NCBI GenBank assembly: GCA_963718195.1
Contig: CAVQYQ010000009.1
Span: 248,001-312,000, forward strand
Reading direction: 5' to 3'
Source: MADRE3 sp963718195
GTDB taxonomy: Bacteria; Desulfobacterota; Desulfobulbia; Desulfobulbales; Desulfocapsaceae
Length of the DNA: 64,000 bases
Position numbers and translations under genes: made by a program. Within the stretch, counting starts at the first letter, position 1. Each line of letters begins with the position of its first letter. Positions 45,563-54,085 of this stretch are shown one piece after another. Below the pieces are notes generated by a model. It was not told where the DNA came from, ran no database searches, and saw only the letters and a program-made list of their open reading frames with translations.

Positions 45563-45575
45563 CTGCCATATCAAC
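45563..45575 (+). repeat. Copy 3 of the conserved 13-nt 3'UTR motif
   Basis: CTGCCATATCAAC in the same sense orientation, 52 nt after the AraC stop. Here it sits in the loop of a hairpin with the stem GGTGAGG/CCTCACC (about 45554-45597). Confidence 0.55.
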
Positions 45576-45700
45576 CACGGTACTGTTCCTCACCACCCCA
45601 TACTTTTCTACCCAGCAATTCGTCTTGCGATCCCTCTGTAGTCACGAACACAAGGTACCATGTATGAAAAACCGTTTCTTGGCAGGGTGTGCCAAATAAC

Positions 45701-45723
45701 TATCACTTGGTGCCAAAGTGATA
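45701..45723. promoter_or_regulatory. Inverted repeat upstream of the stress-protein gene
   Basis: TATCACTT, GGTGCCA, AAGTGATA: a perfect 8-bp inverted repeat with a 7-nt centre, about 280 nt before the stress-protein ATG. The factor is unknown. The rest of the 45576-46006 region shows no gene; a TTG-start frame at 45811 is not convincing. Confidence 0.45.
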
Positions 45724-46006
45724 TCAGGCGGTGGTGCTCTTTTCCTGTATTTTGGGTCAAACAGTATGGCAATTTGCGTCAAAATGATAAAAGTATTTGT
45801 ATAGTCAGAGTTGCAGATTAAACCTACACATGAGAACCCGTTATCGTCATATGAAGAGGCCTGCCAAAATCTGCACAGCCAGGTCCTGACGGGCAGGAAT
45901 TTATCTGTCGGGACCCTTGACCTCCTATTCAGTTTTCAGCACCGGTGCATTCTGTTTTCTGATATTCATTTTCACCAACAATTCAATCAGGATGGAGGAC
46001 ATACCA

Positions 46007-46471
46007 ATGTATAAAAAGATCATGGTTCCTCTTGATGGCTCAACGCTTGCCGAGTGTGTATTGCCCCACGTACAGGCAATTGCAAAAGGATGCGGGACCC
46101 AAGAACTCATAATGTTGCGCGTGGTCGAGCCCGAGCGGGTATACAGGGTTTCTGATGCCGCTATTGACCCGAACGCTGCTGTTATCATAGAAGCTGAGAG
46201 AACAAAGGCGGCTGAGGGGTATCTTAATGGGATTGTCAGTCAACTCGCTGAGCCTGCACTAACCTGTGAGGTTAAAGCTATTGTTGGCAGAGTTGCTGAG
46301 AGTCTTGTCGATTATTGCGAAAAGGCGAATGTTGATCTGATTATCATAGCCACCCACGGACGATCTGGGGTTACCAGATGGGTGAGGGGGAGTGTAGCCG
46401 ACAAAATACTCAGATCCTCAACAATTCCTGTTATGATGATACGTGCCCCGGGCACTGAAAATGGAATTTAA
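46007..46471 (+). CDS. Universal stress protein (UspA family)
   Basis: A 154-aa cytoplasmic protein. The ATG at 46007 has GGAGG. The N-terminus MYKKIMVPLDGSTLAECVLP and the ATP-binding signature near the C-terminus (IIATHGRSGVTRWVRGSVADKIL, GxxGxxxxxxGS pattern) mark an ATP-binding Usp. A longer upstream frame lacks a ribosome site. It is probably induced by stress or stasis. Monocistronic. Confidence 0.92.
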   Translation: MYKKIMVPLDGSTLAECVLPHVQAIAKGCGTQELIMLRVVEPERVYRVSDAAIDPNAAVIIEAERTKAAEGYLNGIVSQLAEPALTCEVKAIVGRVAESLVDYCEKANVDLIIIATHGRSGVTRWVRGSVADKILRSSTIPVMMIRAPGTENGI

Positions 46472-46985
46472 GCATCCTGGAGTTGTGAGCAGAGCAGCAG
46501 AACCTGTTCTGTAGCAATCATCGGCCAGCTGCCGGTTATGAAGATTTTGGATCAAGCGGATTGTCTTGTCCAGTAGGGGGTGGAATTTTATCCTTGCTCG
46601 ACTGTTGGACATTTTTTCTTAAATCGTGTCCATAGTACAGTATTGCCTGACTCCTTCTGTTGCTGCCTGTCAAGTAAATGCAACAATATGGTGCTGTTGC
46701 TCAAGTCACCTCTCTTGGTCATATCTGCGTGAGCTATCAACCTGGAGAAAATCATGGTGTTAACTGGCTGCTGCAGGCTGATAGTAATCACTTTGAGCAA
46801 CTGACCAGCCTCGTATAGAGTCTCTTCCTGATCTTTAGACTTACATTTGCATCCGGTAATGCCTACTGTTTGGGCAGTTTGGTATTACCGTTTCGGTCAA
46901 GATTTTCACACAATGCGGTGTTAGGTGAGAAAAGGGCAGACCGATTCGGACCAAGTGCAAGAGAATAAAGCATGAAGAGGTTACT
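46472..46985. other. Intergenic region upstream of the multicopper oxidase
   Basis: About 515 nt with no convincing gene; a 70-codon minus-strand frame (46588-46800) lacks family features. An inverted repeat (GGTAATGCC...GGTATTACC, about 46855-46891) near the oxidase gene may be regulatory. Confidence 0.35.
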
Positions 46986-48455
46986 ATGAAACGACGAACA
47001 CTTATGAAAAGCAGTGCTGCACTGCTGGGAATTACAGCCCTTGGTGGCTATACATTTTTACGAGATGCCGGTCTGTGCTATGCCAGTCCTGCAGAAGGAT
47101 TTACGAATACGCTCCCCGTACCACCACTGCTTGACAGCACTATATCAGAGGATGGAACAAAACATTTCAACTTCAGTGTCGGGTATGGCGAGAAGTCCTT
47201 TTTTCCCGGATATACCACACCAACGCTTGGATACAACGGGTCATACCTTGGACCAACGATAAAGGTGAGAAACGGAGATCAGGTACAATTCAAAATCGAC
47301 AACACCCTCAGCCAGGTAACTACGGTTCACTGGCATGGACTTCATGTGCCTGCACAATGGGATGGCGGACCTCGCCAGGTGATCAATGGTGGCAAGGCAT
47401 GGAATCCGGCATTCAGGATCAATCAGTCTGCGGCAACACTATGGTATCATCCCCATGCCATGGGACTGACCGGTGAACACGTGTATATGGGATTGGCCGG
47501 TCTGTTTGTCATTGAAGATAAAAACTCCGACCAACTGGAAATTCCCCGGGAGTATGGGGTTGATGATTTTCCGATTATCCTCCAGGATCGCCGGTTTTTT
47601 GAAGATGGAAGCTTTGCCTATGTTCAGAATATGATGGATGTGATGCATGGAGTGATCGGCAATTACATGCTCGTCAACGGCAGCCTGTGGCCCAACCTGG
47701 ATGTTCCGAGAGGGCTGGTGCGTCTACGACTCTTAAATGGATCAAATTCATCTATTTACAGGATATCATTTAGTGACGACAGGTCGTTTTACCAGGTGGC
47801 GACCGATGGAGGTTTTCAGGAGAAACCTGTTAAACTGAGCAGTTTACTACTCTCAGCCGGAGAACGTTCAGAGATACTTGTGGATTTTGGCAATGATTCC
47901 CTGGACGCGAAAATCTCGTTATTTGTTGACCAGACAGTTGGCAACCGGTTTGAAGCCATGCAATTTGCCGTTAACCAGACTCCAGCCCGAAAACACACTA
48001 TTCCCGATAAGCTGGTTTCAATTGATTGGCTGCCCGAATCCCAGGCAGTTAAAACACGAACATTTAAGATGGAAACCATGTCGGGAGGGATGGGGATGTC
48101 GCGTCGCGGCGGTCGGCTGACCATTAATGGCAGAAATATGGATCTTAACCATATCAATGAGCAGGTGAAACTGGGCGATACGGAAATATGGGAGATAGAA
48201 AATTATTCTGCCATGATGATGCGGTTACCGCACTCAATGCATCTTCACGACGTCCAGTTCCAGATCCTTGACAGAAACGGTAAAAAACCGGCGCTGGCCG
48301 AAAGAGGACGCAAAGATACGGTCCTTGTCCAACCCGGCGAACGTGTCAGGATTATCAGCAAATTCGAGGATTATACCGGGATATACATGTACCACTGTCA
48401 TTTTTTGGAGCATGAGGACAATGGCATGATGGGGCAGTTTGAAGTCGTAGCCTGA
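46986..48455 (+). CDS. Tat-exported multicopper oxidase (CueO/SufI family)
   Basis: A 489-aa periplasmic oxidase. A twin-arginine signal (KRRTLMKSSAALLG) opens the sequence. All four copper-ligand blocks are present: HWHGLH near 118, WYHPHAMG near 156, HSMHLHDV near 418 and HCHFLEHEDNGMMG near 468, where the Cys and the axial Met mark the type 1 copper. A Met-rich stretch (METMSGGMGMS, about 360-370) recalls CueO, so cuprous-ion oxidation or copper detoxification is likely. Its presence in an otherwise anaerobic-type genome suggests oxygen or copper exposure. A long hairpin follows the stop. Confidence 0.92.
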   Translation: MKRRTLMKSSAALLGITALGGYTFLRDAGLCYASPAEGFTNTLPVPPLLDSTISEDGTKHFNFSVGYGEKSFFPGYTTPTLGYNGSYLGPTIKVRNGDQVQFKIDNTLSQVTTVHWHGLHVPAQWDGGPRQVINGGKAWNPAFRINQSAATLWYHPHAMGLTGEHVYMGLAGLFVIEDKNSDQLEIPREYGVDDFPIILQDRRFFEDGSFAYVQNMMDVMHGVIGNYMLVNGSLWPNLDVPRGLVRLRLLNGSNSSIYRISFSDDRSFYQVATDGGFQEKPVKLSSLLLSAGERSEILVDFGNDSLDAKISLFVDQTVGNRFEAMQFAVNQTPARKHTIPDKLVSIDWLPESQAVKTRTFKMETMSGGMGMSRRGGRLTINGRNMDLNHINEQVKLGDTEIWEIENYSAMMMRLPHSMHLHDVQFQILDRNGKKPALAERGRKDTVLVQPGERVRIISKFEDYTGIYMYHCHFLEHEDNGMMGQFEVVA

Positions 48456-48531
48456 AATGTATCATCGAGTAAAAGAACAGAGATTGGAGCAGTGGCAGCG
48501 GTTATTTGCCATGAACCGTTTTAAATTCTCA

Positions 48532-48570
48532 TTATCACCCGGCTGTACCAAGTATTTAGCCGGGTGATAA
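48532..48570. terminator. Hairpin downstream of the multicopper oxidase gene
   Basis: A perfect 13-bp stem, TTATCACCCGGCT with AGCCGGGTGATAA. No T-run follows, so termination would be Rho-assisted or weak. Confidence 0.65.
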
Positions 48571-48618
48571 TATGAAAAAATAGCTTAACTCTTGGCAGGG
48601 GTTGTCCGATAAAAGAGT

Positions 48619-48798
48619 ATGAACATATCATCGGTCATAGCTGCTGCCGGAGTGGCATGGGCAGCATTCACCGCACTAAAAAGCATGGGCCAGAAAGGAC
48701 AAATAGTAATTACTACAGCTGGCCTTATTGCCGCCTGGGGTATCTGTGCTTCAATTATCTACAAGGTTGTATCTTCGCTTAGAATAATTGAGTTCTGA
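48619..48798 (+). CDS. Small hydrophobic protein (59 aa)
   Basis: A 59-aa frame with two hydrophobic segments (about 3-18 and 29-50: VITTAGLIAAWGICASIIY) separated by KSMGQKG. The ribosome site is weak (AAAGAG). It sits after the oxidase terminator. Composition looks like a real membrane peptide, but the evidence is only the open frame. Family not recognised. Confidence 0.45.
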   Translation: MNISSVIAAAGVAWAAFTALKSMGQKGQIVITTAGLIAAWGICASIIYKVVSSLRIIEF

Positions 48799-48995
48799 GA
48801 GAACCTTGTATCCTCGTTGTCGATCCTTTTTTTGCAGCACGCCACCTCAGTTCCCATATTTTTACCGAAGGAATAATCTTTTTTATTCTGTGGGCTTATA
48901 CCTATATTGCAAATTACATTGAAACTATGATTCAGTCGATCCTTCTACCATGCAAAATCGTTGCTGGATTATTATGATAAGAAGGAGGCAACTGA

Positions 48996-49385
48996 CTATT
49001 GGTTGACGGAATATTCGTTACCACCAATCAAGGAGAGGACTTTCTCCACCTTGAAAGAAACCAGATAGCGCTGCTCTCCATTTTCCGTGTCTTTTCCTCT
49101 CCGGGAAAGTTTGGCGATCTGCTGTTGATCGCTTGATTCCGATACTTTGTGCAAATTGAGTCGCACGCCGTTTAACCCGTCAGACTGCTGAACGAACATA
49201 TAGTTGGCCTTTGGGTTGGTCAGGAGGTTTGCTCTTGTCAGACGATCTCTCATGATAAAACTCACCAGGTCATCACCCAGGAAATGGGGACGTGAATAGA
49301 GTGCTGAGTTGACTGATCCTGACGAATGGGCAGTAGATAAAATACCCAGTCCGCGTGCATTGGAAAAATAGTCTTTCAAGTTCAT
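48996..49385 (-). CDS. PPOX-fold (pyridoxamine-phosphate-oxidase-like) flavin protein
   Basis: A 129-aa protein of the split-barrel PPOX superfamily. The typical pattern is seen: LGILSTAHSSGSVNSALYSRPHF, then VSFIMRDRLTRANLLTNPKANYMF, then GVRLNLHKVSE. It is likely to bind FMN or F420-like cofactors as a dimer. The substrate is unknown. Transcribed divergently from the asmA-like gene, with an FNR-like box between them. Confidence 0.8.
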   Translation of the reverse strand: MNLKDYFSNARGLGILSTAHSSGSVNSALYSRPHFLGDDLVSFIMRDRLTRANLLTNPKANYMFVQQSDGLNGVRLNLHKVSESSDQQQIAKLSRRGKDTENGEQRYLVSFKVEKVLSLIGGNEYSVNQ

Positions 49386-49512
49386 TTCATAACCTCTATG
49401 GGTTGTGGCCGATTTTCAGCCATTAGTGATAGTGTAGATCCTCTTTGATCTCCTATCATTTCAAAGTAAGCGTCAAATTCGGCAAATCAACAGGTTAAAA
49501 GCGAGAGTATTC

Positions 49513-49530
49513 TGATAGTTATAACTATCA
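49513..49530. promoter_or_regulatory. Perfect 18-bp palindrome in the divergent region
   Basis: TGATAGTTATAACTATCA, a perfect palindrome 128 nt upstream of the PPOX gene. It could be the operator of an unidentified dimeric regulator. Confidence 0.5.
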
Positions 49531-49597
49531 AATACAACAAACAGTCAGGTGGTCAGAAGTTTTAATCTGAATATCTCCTGTGAAAACAAAAAAATTA

Positions 49598-49618
49598 TTG
49601 ATATTTGATCAATATCAA
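49598..49618. promoter_or_regulatory. FNR/HcpR-like box
   Basis: TTGAT-CAAT-ATCAA (49605-49618) is an exact match to the FNR half-site pattern TTGAT-N4-ATCAA; a further TTGAT half-site begins at 49598. It lies between the PPOX gene (-) and the AsmA gene (+). Control by an oxygen- or NO-responsive CRP/FNR-type factor is plausible. Confidence 0.6.
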
Positions 49619-49807
49619 TTAGTTATTCAGGTTGATAGATGATCATTAACGGGAAATGAAAAGTGGGCTGCAGGATGACTTTAACAAAATTAGTTCGGGA
49701 TAATTCCTCTTCATCCCGTTATACTCACATCGATTAAATTGTTTATCGTCTTTTCGGCTGTAATACGTGTCGGCAGTAATCGGTTCTGTATATAACGGGG
49801 GTAATTT

Positions 49808-51859
49808 ATGAAAAAGCTGTTTCGATGGCTCCTTGGCATCAGTTTCAGTGTCTTGCTGCTTGTTGTCCTGCTTATCTCTGTTGTTACTATTTTCAGGATC
49901 CCAATAGATTTAACCCGTTTCAAGGATCCCGTTGAAGAACTATTGAGTAAAGGGTTAAACAGGCCGGTCAGTATCGAACATTCTATTGTGATATCGACCT
50001 CTCTCAATCCCTACTTTACCATTAAAGGACTTAAAATTGCCAACCCAGAAGGGTTTGGAACCGATGATTTTCTGTCAATGGATCTGGCGAGAATTCAGGT
50101 TGAATTAATGCCAATTCTGCAGAAAAAGGTTCATATCACCGAGATTCAGGTCCAGAGACTCCACGTTACGCTGGAAGAAACGGTTGATGGTCGGGTAAAC
50201 TGGGCATTTAACGCAAAAGACGAATCGGACAAGAAACCCTCGACTTTGCCAGAGCCGGCAGAAAAACCTGCCTCACCCGAAGCGTCTCCTGAACTCAGTA
50301 GTGACACGCTTATCGTCAGAAAACTTGATCTGCAGAATATAGAGGTTGATTTCTATCGGCCTGACCAGGAAGAACCGGCAAGTTTTGGCCTGAAAAGTTG
50401 TCTTGGCACCATGTTGCCTGGACAACCGCTGCACCTTGATATTGATGGTAATGTCCTCACCTTTGATTACACCATAGACCTTTCAATCGGTTCTCTTGAG
50501 GAACTGCTCACCGAGAACAGGTCATGGATGGAAATCAAGGCTGAGATTGCTGAAACAAAAATGACCTTTATCGGTGATGTGGATTTGGCTACGGCCGCAC
50601 GCTCCCTGGTTCTGGAGGCCAAGGTGGGGGGTGAGAATCTTGCAAGTCTGAGTGATCTGGTAAGGGTTGACCTCCCGCCGTTTGCAGCGTACGAGGTTGC
50701 TGCAAATCTGCACCTTGAAGCCGGAAAAATCGACTTGAAAAAAATGCATATCCAGACGGGAACCAGCAGTCTTGGAGGAACGGCAATAATCAGAAAGAAG
50801 AACGATAACATTACAGCAGACCTGAAATTGCGCTCACCATTAGTACAGATCGATGATTTTATCTTCGAAAACTGGTCCTGGAGTGGAGAAGAAAAGACGG
50901 GGGCGGAAGTTGAATCATCAACAGAAACTACGGAGAAGAAACCAGAAAAAGAAGAGACTGAAGGTGAAAATGGTGCGAAAGATAACAGGAACCTGCTTGA
51001 CCCTGAACTATTGGCTAAATATGGGGGCTCAATTGAAGTTGATGCGGAGAAGGTGTTGTCTGGTGAGGATATACTCGGCAGTGGACAATTACACCTCTTT
51101 CTTGAAGGTGGCCGATTACAGATCAAACCGTTGATGGTTCAACTGCCAGGCGGCAAATTAGAGATAATGGGCTCCATTAAACCGGGAGTCGAGGAGGCTG
51201 AGGCTGACCTGAAGGTTGGCATAGAAAATTTTGATATTGGTGTCCTGGTGCGAAGGACAAAACCGGAATCGGATATGGGTGGACTGGTCAATCTCGATAT
51301 GGACGTTCAGTCAACCGCCACTTCGATTTCTGAATTGTTGGCTAACGGCAATGGCTATTTTGATTTTTCCGGCAAACTAGAAAATTTTAGTGCCGGAATC
51401 ATCGATCTCTGGGCGGTGAATCTTGTCGCCGCAATTGTCGCTGGGGCTCAAAAAGATAAATCCCAGTTGAACTGTGCTGTCGGGCGATGGTCAATGACAG
51501 ATGGAATGCTCAAATCAGATGCCTTCTTCATGGATACCAGTAAGATACGAATCTGTGCAAAAGGAGAGGTGAATTTGCGAGATCAACGGGTTGATATCGA
51601 GGTTAAACCAAGTGCTAAAAAAGCGGAGTTCTTCAGCCTCGCTACTCCCCTTGAGGTAAAGGGATCTTTTTCAGATATTAACATTGGAATCGTTGGCGGT
51701 GGGGTTGTCGGTACTGCCGTAAAATTTATTGCGAGCCCGGTAACCGCTCCACTACAGCGAACCTTTTCCAAGAAAATTCCCAAAGATGGAAGTGATGTCT
51801 GCAACATGGAGCTTGGTCCGGATAACAGAGATGAAATAGTTGTTCCCAAATGCAATTAG
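49808..51859 (+). CDS. AsmA-family envelope protein
   Basis: A 683-aa protein with an N-terminal TM anchor (about 12-32) and the AsmA N-terminal domain that follows (KGLNRPVSIEHSI, then TIKGLKIANPEGFG, then EIQVQRLHVTLEE). A charged linker (residues about 365-400, rich in Glu and Lys) precedes the C-terminal AsmA-like part ending with GxVxLRDQRVDIEVKP and LATPLEVKGSFSD. It is thought to act in phospholipid transport or outer-membrane assembly between the two membranes. The GGGGG site is at the start. It stands alone, after the FNR-like box. Confidence 0.9.
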   Translation: MKKLFRWLLGISFSVLLLVVLLISVVTIFRIPIDLTRFKDPVEELLSKGLNRPVSIEHSIVISTSLNPYFTIKGLKIANPEGFGTDDFLSMDLARIQVELMPILQKKVHITEIQVQRLHVTLEETVDGRVNWAFNAKDESDKKPSTLPEPAEKPASPEASPELSSDTLIVRKLDLQNIEVDFYRPDQEEPASFGLKSCLGTMLPGQPLHLDIDGNVLTFDYTIDLSIGSLEELLTENRSWMEIKAEIAETKMTFIGDVDLATAARSLVLEAKVGGENLASLSDLVRVDLPPFAAYEVAANLHLEAGKIDLKKMHIQTGTSSLGGTAIIRKKNDNITADLKLRSPLVQIDDFIFENWSWSGEEKTGAEVESSTETTEKKPEKEETEGENGAKDNRNLLDPELLAKYGGSIEVDAEKVLSGEDILGSGQLHLFLEGGRLQIKPLMVQLPGGKLEIMGSIKPGVEEAEADLKVGIENFDIGVLVRRTKPESDMGGLVNLDMDVQSTATSISELLANGNGYFDFSGKLENFSAGIIDLWAVNLVAAIVAGAQKDKSQLNCAVGRWSMTDGMLKSDAFFMDTSKIRICAKGEVNLRDQRVDIEVKPSAKKAEFFSLATPLEVKGSFSDINIGIVGGGVVGTAVKFIASPVTAPLQRTFSKKIPKDGSDVCNMELGPDNRDEIVVPKCN

Positions 51860-52014
51860 GCAGAAGGAGTCGGGCTGCTCCAGTTACGGTCTGGGCCCCA
51901 TCAAGTATCAATATCTCACTGCAGTTCCAGATCGGAACGGAAGACTTTAATCCGCCAGCAGTAAACCCACCGTTTTCAACTCCAACCTAAAAGCTCATAG
52001 GAGCATAATAACTC

Positions 52015-52043
52015 TTGACATCATTTATGGTGGTAAATATATT
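52015..52043 (+). promoter_or_regulatory. Consensus sigma-70 promoter
   Basis: TTGACA (52015-52020), exactly 17 nt, TATATT (52038-52043), 30 nt before the DUF134 start. One of the best promoter matches in the window. Confidence 0.8.
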
Positions 52044-52072
52044 ATGATCAAATGATCGTAATGGGAGGCTTT

Positions 52073-52408
52073 ATGGTACGTCCTAAGAAACCGAGATTTG
52101 TCTCCGCCTATCCGATAATAACCGCATTCTTACCCCAGGGTAAGGATGTTACCGGAGAAGTTGTGATGACAGTAGAGGAATTTGAAGCCATACGGTTGAG
52201 TGACTACGAGCATCTTGACCAGGAAACGGCTGCCACCATGATGGGAGTGTCACGCCATACGTTTGGGCGCCTTTTATCGGCGGGAAGATCTCTGGTCGCT
52301 GATGCGCTTGTTACCGGGAAAATACTTAAAATTGAAGGTGGTGAGTATGAATTCAGAGGGCGCGGACAGGGGCGACGACGGCGTGGTAGCAGCCGGGGGC
52401 GCAGGTGA
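52073..52408 (+). CDS. DUF134 (UPF0251) family DNA-binding-like protein
   Basis: A 111-aa basic protein. The ATG at 52073 has GGGAGG; ATGs further upstream do not align with the family. The family pattern is MVRPKKPRFVSAYP, EFEAIRLSDYEHLDQETAATMMGVSRHTFGRLL (helix-turn-helix) and KILKIEGGEYEF, ending in an RGRR tail. A regulatory role is likely. It is often next to DUF5320 and NifX/NafY-type (dinitrogenase-cofactor) proteins; here two small proteins follow on the same strand. Confidence 0.9.
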   Translation: MVRPKKPRFVSAYPIITAFLPQGKDVTGEVVMTVEEFEAIRLSDYEHLDQETAATMMGVSRHTFGRLLSAGRSLVADALVTGKILKIEGGEYEFRGRGQGRRRRGSSRGRR

Positions 52409-52443
52409 TGTGGCAAGAACGTATACGAAGAGGAGGTGACTAT

Positions 52444-52608
52444 ATGGGCAGACAGCAGGTGGATCACCGGAATGGGCAGCAATCCGGGAGTCGCAGAACT
52501 GATAAATCCAACGGCGACAAGTCACGCAGACCACAGTTTCAGGGCCGGGGAAAAAATCAGTTCTGCAATGGCCACGAAGGAGCGGGGAACAGAAAAAAAA
52601 CCCGTTAA
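52444..52608 (+). CDS. Small basic Gln/Arg/Asn-rich protein
   Basis: A 54-aa protein starting at 52444 with AGGAGGTGA. It is rich in Arg, Gln, Asn and Gly (HRNGQQSGSRRTDKSNGDKS) and has one Cys. There is no recognised domain. It lies between DUF134 and DUF5320 genes and is probably in the same transcript. Confidence 0.55.
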   Translation: MGRQQVDHRNGQQSGSRRTDKSNGDKSRRPQFQGRGKNQFCNGHEGAGNRKKTR

Positions 52609-52655
52609 CTCATTTTTTTTATGAATCATTAGATATAAATACAGGAGTGGAGAAA

Positions 52656-52961
52656 ATGCCAGGATATGATAGATCAGGACCAATGGGAAATGGACCAATG
52701 AGCGGTGGTGGCCACGGACTCTGTGGATCAGCTGCTCATCAGAGAGAATTTGATTATAGTGAAAAAGGAAAAAGGGGAGGACCAGGCTGCCGGCGTGGTT
52801 TTGGGAAATCAGGCGGTGGTCGATTCCAGCGAGGCTACAGGTTTCTTGTTGATCCCGCTGAGGGCGGACAGACCAAAGATGAAAAAGAAATCCTCGAAAC
52901 AGAGGCCAGAAAATTACAGCGGTCATTAACCAGGATACAGCAAAGGCTTGACCAACTGTAA
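52656..52961 (+). CDS. DUF5320-type small protein
   Basis: A 101-aa protein. The N-terminus has the typical MPGYDRSGPMGNGPMSGGG and GLCG pattern, followed by a glycine/arginine-rich centre and a C-terminal helix (ETEARKLQRSLTRIQQRLDQL), as in DUF5320 proteins found next to DUF134 and metal-cofactor genes. A 21-bp terminator follows. Function unknown; the Cys and Gly-Met N-terminus may bind a metal. Confidence 0.8.
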   Translation: MPGYDRSGPMGNGPMSGGGHGLCGSAAHQREFDYSEKGKRGGPGCRRGFGKSGGGRFQRGYRFLVDPAEGGQTKDEKEILETEARKLQRSLTRIQQRLDQL

Positions 52962-52980
52962 CATCTCATTTTTCATTAAG

Positions 52981-53031
52981 ATCTCTCGATGGTCCCGGTT
53001 CAGTGAACCGGGACCATCGAGAGATTTTTTA
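52981..53031 (+). terminator. Strong intrinsic terminator of the DUF134 operon
   Basis: A perfect 21-bp stem (52981-53001 with 53005-53025) around a 3-nt loop, followed by T6. Confidence 0.95.
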
Positions 53032-53113
53032 ACGAGCACTTGGCTCAGACTGAATAAGGTTTTGATATTGTTAAATTATAAATAGCTTTTTTGAAATGTA
53101 TGAACTATTCAGT

Positions 53114-53368
53114 CTAGAATTGTTTTCCTTCAATGTGCGTCTTCAGTTGAGAGATTTCAAGACCCAGGGCAACGCACTGCTTACCGTCCATACATTTGTT
53201 GGCATCTTTCATTTCAAGAAAGTGTTTTAGGCTATGGCTGTCCTTTCTGAGGTGGACAACCCAGGTGTCTTCGCTGGTGTCTCTGAGTACATCAATATCT
53301 ATCCCACAAGATCCGATTTCCGGATAGAGACTTGTTATCTTTTCACACAATTGTTTTGCATTATACAT
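53114..53368 (-). CDS. Small hypothetical protein downstream of the DsrC-like gene
   Basis: An 84-aa soluble protein starting at 53368 (GGGAGCG site). It contains three cysteines (EKITSLYPEIGSCGIDIDV, then NKCMDGKQCVALG) and appears alpha/beta. Conserved-looking, but the family was not recognised. It is on the same strand as the DsrC-like gene (32 nt apart), so a shared sulfur or redox function is possible. Confidence 0.6.
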   Translation of the reverse strand: MYNAKQLCEKITSLYPEIGSCGIDIDVLRDTSEDTWVVHLRKDSHSLKHFLEMKDANKCMDGKQCVALGLEISQLKTHIEGKQF

Positions 53369-53399
53369 GATAATCGCTCCCTGCATTTTGCGTCTTTGA

Positions 53400-53759
53400 T
53401 CAATAGAATGGGTTCGGAATAAACTTCTTCTTGTCAAAACTTGTGTAAAAGATATTTGGTGGTTTGGGAAGTCCTGCAATTTTCCAGGCTTTCATTGGGT
53501 CGACAAATTCCCGGGCAACACAATCCCTGGAAAAAGCGCCGGCTTTCCTGCAGACATTCCTCAGGATTGGGAAGTTATGGTGTTTATCATAATACTCACG
53601 CATGGAGTTGATGATCTTCAACTTTTCGCTGGTGAGGACTGCAATTCCTTCATGTTCTGCAATTATCCTGGCAATTTCTTCGTTCCAACGTGAACCCTCT
53701 TCGAGGAATCCTTCCTCATCAACAACTATTTTGGTGTTTCCTGATGTTATTGTAGCCAT
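53400..53759 (-). CDS. DsrC/TusE-family protein lacking the C-terminal cysteines
   Basis: A 119-aa DsrC-superfamily protein. The fold is clear: DEEGFLEEGSRWNEEIARIIAEHEGI, TSEKLKIINSMREYYDKHHNFPILRNVC and AWKIAGLPKP. In DsrC a Cys precedes KIAGLPKP and a second lies in the final GCV. Here the first is Trp, and the end is PNIFYTSFDKKKF without Cys. It matches the cysteine-lacking regulatory type (RspA-like) rather than the sulfur carrier. Two other cysteines (VCRKAGAF, RDCVAR) are elsewhere. Likely not a trisulfide carrier. Confidence 0.85.
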   Translation of the reverse strand: MATITSGNTKIVVDEEGFLEEGSRWNEEIARIIAEHEGIAVLTSEKLKIINSMREYYDKHHNFPILRNVCRKAGAFSRDCVAREFVDPMKAWKIAGLPKPPNIFYTSFDKKKFIPNPFY

Positions 53760-54085
53760 GGTTTACCTCCAGAAATATTTCTGACGACATGTTCAGAGCG
53801 GACCTGGTTCGAGACATTGTTGCTGTCTCGTCAGGCAGTTGCTTATTGCGCTGCCATTTTGTCAGTTTTTCGCAGAGCCCGTCTCATGTATACAATAGGT
53901 ATGTATGGATGAACTTCAAGAATAAGGAAGGGAAGAGGGGTTAAGATATAAAGTTTAGTGATGGGTGGCAAATCTAGATGGAAACATGACTCGTGCAGAC
54001 AGCCCAGCAAAGATTGTCTTTTCGTTCAATGAGTCTTATGGTTTCCTTACTATAAGTAATTGTTAAATTTTTTTATGGCGCACCT
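53760..54085. other. Divergent region between the DsrC-like and acetolactate-synthase-like genes
   Basis: 327 nt with no gene or recognised element; promoters for both directions are expected here. Confidence 0.35.

Noticed and set aside
45811..46014. ORF upstream of the universal stress protein gene
   Set aside because: TTG start without a ribosome site, no family features, and it overlaps the start of a well-supported gene.
46588..46800. 70-aa minus-strand ORF
   Set aside because: No ribosome site, biased composition and no recognisable domain.
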